From Pontibacter russatus (GTDB lineage Bacteria > Bacteroidota > Bacteroidia > Cytophagales > Hymenobacteraceae): a stretch of 64,000 bases of DNA. The notes under the pieces were generated by a model. That model worked only from the letters and a program-made list of their open reading frames with translations. It searched no databases and had not been told where the DNA came from. The stretch spans positions 1,240,001-1,304,000 of the forward strand of contig NZ_CP047984.1 of NCBI RefSeq assembly GCF_009931655.1. The letters run 5' to 3'. The translations under genes were made by a program, and so were the position numbers. Shown piece by piece: positions 9,808-17,203 of this stretch (its first letter is position 1; the number at the start of each line of letters is the position of its first letter).

Positions 9808-10146
9808 ATGTATCGTTTTAGTATGGAGTGTTTTTTCTTTTTGTTTTTGAAGTGCAGAATTTCAGGGAGTGAAAGTACTGGATTGAGTTGAAAAACGCAA
9901 TTGTGGTTCCTTCTTCAAAAGGAAGAGAGAAACCTTTCTCCCCTGTACTATAAAAGAGAAGCAAGCTAGGTGGAAAAACATTTGCTTCCTCATCGACTAA
10001 TACCAGTTATGATTAGGTACTGCAGCTGTATACGAACCACCCCTGCCCCTCCTTGGACAAGGAGGGGCAGGGGTGGTTCGAAAGATCGGCAGAATATATT
10101 TGATACTGGTGTTTATCCTGAGTTCACTGCTATATATACTGCGGCC
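9808..10146. other. Gene-free spacer holding a dispersed palindromic repeat
   Basis: No gene. The right part (about 9998-10125) is a repeat element described separately; the left part contains the region upstream of the DUF1080 gene, with no promoter box I could recognise. Confidence 0.6.
9998..10125. repeat. Palindromic repeat, CCACCCCTGCCCC family, copy 1
   Basis: A perfect 22-bp stem (10033-10054 with 10059-10080, core CCACCCCTGCCCCTCCTT) sits inside a larger symmetrical element: outer segments TAATACCAGT (about 9999) and ACTGGTGTTTA (about 10105) are imperfect inverted copies. A related, longer copy lies at 37573-37842. The layout suggests a small non-autonomous repeat (MITE- or REP-like). 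It lies just past the HTCS stop codon and could also act as its terminator, though it has no T-run. Confidence 0.7.
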
Positions 10147-13100
10147 TTACGCCTCCTTCTGCCTGCTTTCGGCGTACTGCGAGGGCAGGATGTTGTACTC
10201 GTCTTTAAAATACTTGGTGAAGTACTTCCGGTTGTTGAAGCCCACTTTATAGGCCACCTCCGCCACCGTCAGCTGGCTTTTCTCGAGGAACTGCGCCGCG
10301 TGCTGCAGCCTGATCTTCCGGATAAACTCCACCGGCGACTGCTTGGTGAGGGCCACCATCTTTTTATACAGATGCACCCGGCTCACTCCCAACTCGCGGC
10401 TCAGCATCTCCACCGAGAAATCGGCATTTTCAAGGTTCTCCTCCACCACTTTGATGGCTTTCTGAATCAGTCTGTCGTCCAGCGACACGATTTTCTCCTC
10501 GCTCGACTGCACACTGATTTTCTTCTCGAACACCTTCTGCAGCAGTTCGCGCTGCGTAATCAGGTTGCGGATGCGCGAGAGCAGCAGGTCGAAACTGAAC
10601 GGTTTGGTGATATAGTCGTTGGCCCCGATGTGCAGGCCATGCAGCTTTTTATCCTCGGAAGCATGTGCGGTCAGCAGCACAAACGGGATATGGGAGGTGC
10701 GCGCATCGGCCTTGATTTTTTTGCAGAAGTCGATCCCGTTCACCTCCGGCATCATCAGGTCGCTCACAATCAGGTCCGGCATGTGCGCCAGCGCCTTCTG
10801 CCAGCCGTCTTTGCCGTCCCGGGCCTCCAGGATGGTGAAGTGCTCTTTCAGGTTCTCCCGCAGGTAAAAGCGGAAATCCTCGCTGTCCTCCACCAGCAGC
10901 ACGACCGGCGAACTGCTGCGGGAACTGTTAACGGGCTGCGCTTCGGCCACCACAGGCGCCACGTCCGAAACAAGGTCGGTCGCATCCTTCACTACCGCCC
11001 CGTCCGGCACCGGCGCAGGCATAATTTCTTTCACCGGAATGGTCACCGTAAAGCAGCTGCCCTGGTTCGGGGCGCTGTCGAGGGTGATCATGCCGCCGTG
11101 TATTTTCACAAACTCTTTGGTGATAGACAACCCGATGCCGCTGCCCTGGTTCACGACATTGCCCGGCACCACGTCGCGGAAGAAGCGCTCAAACACTTTC
11201 TGGTGGTTTTCTTTGGCGATGCCGATGCCCGTGTCCTTCACTTTTATCTCCAGTAGCTTGATGCCGGAGGAGGAAGAGTCGTTGTCGTGGGAGTTGAGCG
11301 CCACGTGGATATTGCCGTAGTCGGGCGTGAACTTGAAGGCGTTCGACAGCAGGTTGAACAGGATTTTCTCCAGCTTGTCCATGTCAAACGACACCTGCAG
11401 TTCCTCCACATTCGATTTAAATGTCAGAGCGATGTTCTTTTTCTCCGACAGATCGGAGAAGGACTGCACCGTGGCCTCCACAAACTTCACCACATTGCCC
11501 TCCGAAGGATATAAGTGCAGTTCCTCCACCTCAATCTTGCGGAAGTCGAGCAGTTGGTTCACGAGGTTGAGCAGGCGGCGGGCGTTCCGGTTTATCATCT
11601 CGAACTGAAGCAGTTGGTCCTTGTTCTCCGTGGTTTTGAGCAGGCGCTCCACCGGAGCCAGTATGAGCGAGAGCGGCGTCCGGAACTCATGGCTCACGTT
11701 GGTAAAGAACTTTATCTTCATCAGATCGAACTCGTGCAGCTGCCGGGCCTCCCGCCGCTCCTGCTCCAGTATCAGTTTTGTCCGGGCCTTCTGCAGTTCC
11801 ATTTTATGCACCAGCACCAGCAGCAAAACCCCCACCAGCGCATATATAAAAAAGGCCTCGGTGGTGAGCCAGAACGGGGCCAGCACCGCCAGCTGCATAC
11901 TGATGCCTTCCTCGTTCCAGACGCCGTCGTTGTTGGAGGCCATCACTTTAAACGTGTACTTTCCCGGGTCGAGGTTGGTATAGGTCACGCGCCTGTTGGC
12001 ATTCGTAACGGTGTGCCACTCCTTGTCAAAGCCCTCCAGTATATAGCGGTAGCTTGTTTTTTCGGGGTGGAAGAAGTTGAGCGCCGCAAACTCAATGGAG
12101 AAAAGGTTCTCATCGTGCTTCAGGGTAAGCTGCTCGGTGGCGGATATGGACTGGGGTAGCAGCACGCGCCCGTTCACCGGCTCCCCCACGGCCAGGCTTT
12201 TGTTGAACAGCTGAAAATCGGTGAACACGATGCGCGGCGAGGCGTGGTTCTCGCCGATGCTGCCGGGGTGGAACAGGTTGATGCCGTTCGGGCCGCCAAA
12301 GACTACCTCGCCCCTGCTTGTCAGCAGCGCGGCATTCTCGTTAAACGCCTTGCTCTGCAGACCATCCAGCTCGTCGAAGTTGCGGAAGGTGGCCCTCATG
12401 CCGTTTTTCCGGTTGAGGCGCATGTTGGAAATGCCGTTTGGGGTGGAGAGCCACAGGTTTCTGGCGGCGTCCTCCACTATGCCGACAATGGCGTCGTTGG
12501 GCAGGCCGTCGGCCGCGGTGAAATGCCGGAACGAATTCGTCTTCTCCATATATAAATCGAGCCCCTCGGTGGTGCCGATCCATATATGGCCTTCAGTGTC
12601 GCGGTGAATGTAGGTGATGTTGTTGCTGACCAGGCTGTTCGGGTCCGTCGGGTCGTGGGCGAAGTAGGTGCTCTTGCCCGTTTCCGGGTTAATCACATCG
12701 ATGCCGTAGCCGCCGCCTACCCATATATTGCCTTTGCCGTCGCCAGCCAGGGCGGTGATGTAATCGCAGTGTACCGGAAACTCGCCCCCGCCGTTGCGCG
12801 AGTGCCTGAACGTGTTCGTCTGGCGGTCGAAGAGTTCGAGGCCGCCGCGCAGGGTGCCTATCCACAGATTCTCTTTTTCGTCTTCATACAGCTCCCATAT
12901 ATTATTGTCGGAGAGGCTGCCGGGGTCGCCGGGCTGGTGCCGGTAATGCGTAAAACCGTTGCCGTCAAACTCGTCGAGGCCGCCGAGGTAGGTGCCCACC
13001 CACAGAGTGCCGCCGCTGTCGAGCAGCAGGCTCACGATCACATCCGAGGCCAGGCTGGCTGGATTTTCCGCATCGTGCCGGTAAGTGGTGAAGGTGTCCG

Positions 13101-14304
13101 CCGCTCTGTCCCAGAATACGAGCCCGCCCCCGTTGGTGCCCATCCATATATTGCCTTTGCTGTCCTCCACAAATGCGTTCACGTCGTCGTAGGGCAGGCT
13201 CTGGCTCAGAGAGGCCTGGTGCTTCAGGTGCGGGAAGCGGATGTTGTTGGGGTGGTAGTAGTTGACGCCTTTTTTAAAGGTGCCCACCCATATGATTCCC
13301 TCCCTGTCTTTATACAGGGTGTTGATGCTGTTGTGCGCCAGGCTCTTCTCCACCTCGGGGTTGTGGAGGATATAGGAAACTGAGAAGTCTTTTTTATCGA
13401 TCACGTTGATGCCCCCGTGGTCGGTGCCGACCCAAATGGTGCCGCTGGCCGCCTCCGCCACGCCCCGTATCGTGTTGTTGTTGAGCTGCGTGCGCTCCGC
13501 GCCCTTATGGAAACGCGAGAGGGCTTTGCGCGTGTGGTCGTAGAAAAACACGCCTGCTTCCACGTTCTGCAGGTATATCCACAGGTCATCGTCGCTGTCG
13601 ACGGTGAGGGAGTAGCTGAACTGCTCTTTTTTATTTCTCCGGTAAAGGTCATCGTTCCGCTCTATCACCTGCAGCGTTTTGCGGTGGATTTTCTCTAGCA
13701 GGCCGTTGCGGTGGATGACCCAGAAATCGCCCGCTGCGTTTTGCCCGACAGCCGCTACCTCGTTGGTGCTGAGGGTGTTTTTATCATTGAAGGCGTTCGT
13801 AAGCCTGACGGAGGCGCCGTTGGACGGGTTATACCGAGTGAGGCCTTTGCCCCTGCTGATAAACCAGTAGTTGCCTTCAGCGTCTTTCACGATATCCTCC
13901 ACCACGGCATCCGGCAGGTTGTATTTCCTCAGCAGGCTGTCTTGCTCCCGTATAAACTTCTCCGTGAGGGGGTCGTAGACGCAGGTGCCGGCGGTGGTCT
14001 GCACCCATATCTCTCCCCCGGGGCCCTCAAAAAGTCTGATGATATTGTTGTTTAGGAGCGAGGTGGTGTCGTTGGAGTTGTATTTGAACACCCGGAACTT
14101 GTAGCCGTCGTAGCGGTTCAGGCCCGAGGAGGTGCCGATCCAGATATAGCCCCTGCTGTCTTTGAGGAAGCTCTTGATCTGGTTGTCCGAGAGCCCGCTG
14201 TTGATGTCGATGAGCGAGAACCGGTACTGCCCCGGACTGGCAGCCAGCACCTGCCCGATGCTCATCAGGAAAAGGAGAAAGGGTAGAAACCTTTTGAAAC
14301 GCAT
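10147..14304 (-). CDS. Hybrid two-component system sensor/regulator (HTCS)
   Basis: 1385 aa. Signal peptide 1-21; about fourteen two-component propeller repeats (pattern GxIWIGTxxGGL) to about residue 720; a Y_Y_Y domain about 730-810; one membrane helix about 820-840; HisKA with NVSHEFRTPL (phospho-His); HATPase boxes (LLSNAFKFTPD, DTGIGI, GSGIGLSI); a receiver domain with VEDSEDF and VSDLMMPE (phospho-Asp); and a C-terminal AraC-type HTH (ELGVSRVHLYKK, VGFNNRKYFTKYFK). All functional residues are present. Such proteins sense oligosaccharides in the periplasm and switch on the neighbouring SusCD locus, here encoded downstream on the same strand. Confidence 0.96.
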   Translation of the reverse strand: MRFKRFLPFLLFLMSIGQVLAASPGQYRFSLIDINSGLSDNQIKSFLKDSRGYIWIGTSSGLNRYDGYKFRVFKYNSNDTTSLLNNNIIRLFEGPGGEIWVQTTAGTCVYDPLTEKFIREQDSLLRKYNLPDAVVEDIVKDAEGNYWFISRGKGLTRYNPSNGASVRLTNAFNDKNTLSTNEVAAVGQNAAGDFWVIHRNGLLEKIHRKTLQVIERNDDLYRRNKKEQFSYSLTVDSDDDLWIYLQNVEAGVFFYDHTRKALSRFHKGAERTQLNNNTIRGVAEAASGTIWVGTDHGGINVIDKKDFSVSYILHNPEVEKSLAHNSINTLYKDREGIIWVGTFKKGVNYYHPNNIRFPHLKHQASLSQSLPYDDVNAFVEDSKGNIWMGTNGGGLVFWDRAADTFTTYRHDAENPASLASDVIVSLLLDSGGTLWVGTYLGGLDEFDGNGFTHYRHQPGDPGSLSDNNIWELYEDEKENLWIGTLRGGLELFDRQTNTFRHSRNGGGEFPVHCDYITALAGDGKGNIWVGGGYGIDVINPETGKSTYFAHDPTDPNSLVSNNITYIHRDTEGHIWIGTTEGLDLYMEKTNSFRHFTAADGLPNDAIVGIVEDAARNLWLSTPNGISNMRLNRKNGMRATFRNFDELDGLQSKAFNENAALLTSRGEVVFGGPNGINLFHPGSIGENHASPRIVFTDFQLFNKSLAVGEPVNGRVLLPQSISATEQLTLKHDENLFSIEFAALNFFHPEKTSYRYILEGFDKEWHTVTNANRRVTYTNLDPGKYTFKVMASNNDGVWNEEGISMQLAVLAPFWLTTEAFFIYALVGVLLLVLVHKMELQKARTKLILEQERREARQLHEFDLMKIKFFTNVSHEFRTPLSLILAPVERLLKTTENKDQLLQFEMINRNARRLLNLVNQLLDFRKIEVEELHLYPSEGNVVKFVEATVQSFSDLSEKKNIALTFKSNVEELQVSFDMDKLEKILFNLLSNAFKFTPDYGNIHVALNSHDNDSSSSGIKLLEIKVKDTGIGIAKENHQKVFERFFRDVVPGNVVNQGSGIGLSITKEFVKIHGGMITLDSAPNQGSCFTVTIPVKEIMPAPVPDGAVVKDATDLVSDVAPVVAEAQPVNSSRSSSPVVLLVEDSEDFRFYLRENLKEHFTILEARDGKDGWQKALAHMPDLIVSDLMMPEVNGIDFCKKIKADARTSHIPFVLLTAHASEDKKLHGLHIGANDYITKPFSFDLLLSRIRNLITQRELLQKVFEKKISVQSSEEKIVSLDDRLIQKAIKVVEENLENADFSVEMLSRELGVSRVHLYKKMVALTKQSPVEFIRKIRLQHAAQFLEKSQLTVAEVAYKVGFNNRKYFTKYFKDEYNILPSQYAESRQKEA

Positions 14305-14748
14305 GGTTGCAGGAAAGCGTGAGATTTTGCAGCTTCCAAGCTAAACAAAAATGCCCGGAAAACATTCCATTTCCAGTAAAACCCTTAGCGCCTGACAAAG
14401 GGCGGGAAAGCCATCGGTCAAATCCTCCTTTTATCCACCCAACAGGCTATATATGAAACGGCTGCGTTTCCGGCGAAGAAAACTTAATCTCCCCAGAGCA
14501 GCGCCATTTCATCCCGCTTCTTTTGCCGGCGCAGTTCTGTAACGCGGATTATATATCCGCAACTCAATACTCCCGGATTATAAATCCGCAAGATCAGGCA
14601 GATACCCTCCCCGAGACTGCGCCCGGAGCAGGCTGGTAGTGAGAGGTCGCAATCCAATGCCATCCGCTTAAAGAGAAGCGTAGAGCTGTTTCGGATTTCT
14701 TCATCCGAAACTTTGTCTGGAGCGGATTAAGAAATCCGCATTAGCCGT
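14305..14748. other. Gene-free region with palindromes
   Basis: Between the HTCS gene and a small Rof-like gene, both minus strand. No credible ORF. It carries the HTCS promoter region, of which no clear box was seen, and the four GCGGATT-type palindromes listed separately. Confidence 0.6.
14544..14739. repeat. Cluster of four GGATT/AATCC palindromes
   Basis: Four short palindromes of one type are spaced over 200 bp: 14544-14560 (GCGGAT...ATCCGC), 14574-14588 (CGGATT...AATCCG), 14689-14710 (TTTCGGAT...ATCCGAAA) and 14722-14739 (GCGGATT...AATCCGC). All have a 5-8 nt AT-rich centre and a conserved GGAT/ATCC stem, which suggests a repeat element of REP type or decayed copies of one. Confidence 0.6.
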
Positions 14749-15018
14749 TTATATATCACATTTAAAGTACTCCTCGCTGTAGCCCGGCCCGTGTTTGTCG
14801 CCCAGCCGCACCAGTCGGTCCAGCCGTATCTCCTCCCCTGTTGCCAGGCGCAGGAAAGGCACGCCATTCCGCTCAAACAGTTCCTTGGGTACCGCCGTGA
14901 CAGTGATAAATTCCCGGATGTCGCTGAAATATTGTATCCGGATAAAAGGCCTTTTTGCCACCAGGTCCTCCAGCAGTGCCCAAAAGCCCGGTTCAACTGG
15001 TTTGTATGTTTGTCCCAT
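14749..15018 (-). CDS. Rof-like (Rho-binding antiterminator family) small protein
   Basis: 89 aa. The N-terminal YKPVEPGFWALLEDLVAKR and the later beta-strand segment ATGEEIRLDRLVRLGDKHG match the pattern of short Bacteroidota proteins in the Rho-binding antiterminator (Rof) family (typically YKPI-C-FYD-LE-LA ... LxDGxxIRLDxLVSxDG). The usual Cys in the first segment is Gly here, so binding to Rho cannot be assumed. It stands alone on the minus strand between two palindromic repeats. No partner gene is adjacent. Confidence 0.55.
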   Translation of the reverse strand: MGQTYKPVEPGFWALLEDLVAKRPFIRIQYFSDIREFITVTAVPKELFERNGVPFLRLATGEEIRLDRLVRLGDKHGPGYSEEYFKCDI

Positions 15019-15123
15019 CAGGTTGTGGTTTTATATATACAGGGAGAGAATCGCTTATATCTGACGTTACGCAAAAGGCAAAGCAGTTTAATAATCTCCG
15101 CTTGAACCAGGGGTTATATAGCC

Positions 15124-15324
15124 ATATATGGCGCGAGCGTCTCCGCTCGTGACTTGTTATCCCGCGGCCTCCGGCCGCCTATATAAGGCAGGCTGCCATT
15201 CCGGAAATCCATCCTATATGCATCTTAGTCACTGCCCAGGCTATATATAAACGCGGTTTATATATGAATGCGGACCGGAGGCCCTATGATAGTGGACACG
15301 AGCGAGGATGCTCGCGCCATATAT
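15124..15324. repeat. About 200-bp inverted-repeat element with GGCGCGAGCG ends
   Basis: Arms 15130-15151 and 15297-15318 are inverted copies with three central mismatches (GGCGCGAGC...GCTCGTG against CACGAGC...GCTCGCGCC); both extend outward into ATATAT. Each arm can fold by itself. Inside is a second inverted pair, GGCCTCCGG near 15167 and CCGGAGGCC near 15275. No ORF. The symmetrical layout fits a MITE/REP-like element inserted between the Rof-like gene and the deacetylase. Confidence 0.65.
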
Positions 15325-15391
15325 AAGCCGCCTTCAAAGGGTCTCGAAATGGAGCTTGCGTAACAGCAGTTATATATAGCAGAGAATCTTT

Positions 15392-16711
15392 TTACGTGCC
15401 CGACAGTTCCACCGGCTGGGTGTTTGGCACCGCCCGGTACAAAACAAAGGCCCCGTTCGCATCCTTCTCCGGCTTGACGAGTTGCTCCTTCGCCCCCTGG
15501 CGCACGCTCACGGCTTCCCACGCTGACGGCACGTAGGTTTTCAGCGTGAGAGGCAGGTCGTACATCTCCTGATCCAGCGAGTGGCTGAGGTTCACCTTTA
15601 TCTTGCCTGCATTTTCACTTATATCCACGGTGGCGTTCATCCTTTCTCGCATATACTTCGTCACATCACCAAACGTGGCCACCCAAAGCTTGTCCTCCTT
15701 GTCTTTCATATACTGGAAATACTCCTCCAGAAGGGAGCTCGGGAGGGCTTCCCAGCCAACACCATCCACCCCGTGGAAGACCAGCACCAGCCACTGGTTC
15801 TGATGGGCGGCCACGGTGTCTACCCACGACTTCATGAGCGGCAGGGGCGTGCTGGTAAGTGCGCCTCTTTGCCATTGCACATACTCTTTGTCAGAGGCAC
15901 CGGGCTGCTGTTTGCTTCCCCGGTTAATTTCTTCCAGGTAGGGCGCCGGCATTCTGTTGCGGGTGGCGGGGAAGAGTTTCAGGGCATATTCCATCACCCG
16001 CTCGTTTTCAGTCCCGTAGGGGCCTTCAGCCGAGAAAGTGTGCTCCGGGCCCAGCTGCTTCAGAATGTCTTCCCTGCTTTTCTCCAACTCATACAGCATG
16101 TTGGCCTCATCCAGCGCCGCCAGCCTGGGGTGGGTAATGGTATGGCTGGCAAACTCATGGCCCTGTGCCGCATATGCTCTCAGCTTTTCCCAGGTCACGC
16201 CCTCAGCTTCCGCCACCTCATTTTTAAGCTCCACGCCCGGCTCAAAAGCCCCTTCCCTTACTTTCTGGTACAGGTCATCCATCACGGCGTAGGCTTCCTC
16301 CTCTTTGCCGGCATCCACCAGGGCACCGGCGCGCGTGTGGTACTCCATAGTTCCCTTGTACCCTAAGTACCCTGCCGCAGAGGCCCGCTCAAAAAAATTA
16401 TCCTTGTTGGTTGGTGTGTCAGCCGTTTCGGCGATAATCTCTTTAACCGGACGGCCTATAAACTTGCCCTGGTACTGCGACCCCGGCATGTGCCCGGTCA
16501 TGATGAAGAACGTGGCGGGAAACTGCAGCCGGTTCATGATCGGTAGCGCCTTGGCGAACTGGTTGGTGTTGCCGTCGTCGTAGGTAAGGGAGATGGCGGC
16601 ATTTTTCCCATCCTGCCACTTTGTGATTTCCGTTTGTCCTGTCAGTTCTTCCTTTTGGCCGCAGCCACTGACACTGATGAGCAAAGCAAATGCTAAGACG
16701 AGTCGATTCAT
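15392..16711 (-). CDS. Polysaccharide deacetylase (NodB-type) lipoprotein
   Basis: 439 aa from the Met at 16711; an upstream in-frame start (16795) would put 28 non-signal-like residues in front of the lipoprotein signal MNRLVLAFALLISVSGCGQ (lipobox VSGC). The NodB fold is indicated by SLTYDDGNT (metal-binding Asp pair, T[FY]DDG motif) and EFASHTITHPRLA (H-[ST]-x-x-H metal motif). About residues 360-439 form an extra C-terminal beta domain. Such enzymes remove N- or O-acetyl groups from chitin-, xylan- or peptidoglycan-like polymers in the envelope; which one is not readable here. Confidence 0.88.
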   Translation of the reverse strand: MNRLVLAFALLISVSGCGQKEELTGQTEITKWQDGKNAAISLTYDDGNTNQFAKALPIMNRLQFPATFFIMTGHMPGSQYQGKFIGRPVKEIIAETADTPTNKDNFFERASAAGYLGYKGTMEYHTRAGALVDAGKEEEAYAVMDDLYQKVREGAFEPGVELKNEVAEAEGVTWEKLRAYAAQGHEFASHTITHPRLAALDEANMLYELEKSREDILKQLGPEHTFSAEGPYGTENERVMEYALKLFPATRNRMPAPYLEEINRGSKQQPGASDKEYVQWQRGALTSTPLPLMKSWVDTVAAHQNQWLVLVFHGVDGVGWEALPSSLLEEYFQYMKDKEDKLWVATFGDVTKYMRERMNATVDISENAGKIKVNLSHSLDQEMYDLPLTLKTYVPSAWEAVSVRQGAKEQLVKPEKDANGAFVLYRAVPNTQPVELSGT

Positions 16712-17203
16712 ATCGTTTGGAGATTTCGCTTGGGTAAAATTACGCTGCCAGCCGTCCTCCCCAGGAAAACAGGGAGCGACGACACCAGCGGCCAATAATT
16801 TTGCGCGGAAGATATAAAGTTAACGATTCCTGTCATTGTTCAAAGGATCTAGCAGTCAAAAGCCATATGCCGCCCTACCGGGGCTACAGGATGTAGGGAA
16901 GAGCGGGTTGCGGCATGTGCGTGGAGGAACACCGGAGCAGTGCAGACCATGATGCCGCCAGATGCGCTTCAGGCAATTGAATAAGGCACCGGCGCAACAG
17001 CGACTTTGTCCCCGAAACGCACACACCACCTGCCTTCCTCTTAGCAAGCAGTAAAAACCAATTTGTTATTGGTTAAAACATTAAAAATAAATATATTAGC
17101 TGAACTACATGCTATATGCCAGCCTGGTGCTGCCGGCGATCCCTAACCTAAATCAATCACCATGATATACCTGTCTTTTATCAGTAAGATGAGGGGGAAA
17201 AAC
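16712..17203. other. Divergent intergenic region
   Basis: Separates the minus-strand deacetylase from the plus-strand CxxCH lipoprotein and so should contain both promoters. A short inverted repeat CCAAT-TTGTT-ATTGG lies near 17060, followed by AT-rich sequence. No gene seen. Confidence 0.5.
17191..17197 (+). promoter_or_regulatory. Strong ribosome-binding site deciding the start at 17204
   Basis: GAGGGGG ends 6 nt before the ATG at 17204. It favours this start over the in-frame ATGs at 17162 and 17189. Shine-Dalgarno sequences this strong are uncommon in Bacteroidota. Confidence 0.6.

Noticed and set aside
10147-14304. Several plus-strand ORFs across the HTCS gene
   Set aside because: Shadows; the HTCS frame is intact and contains every motif.
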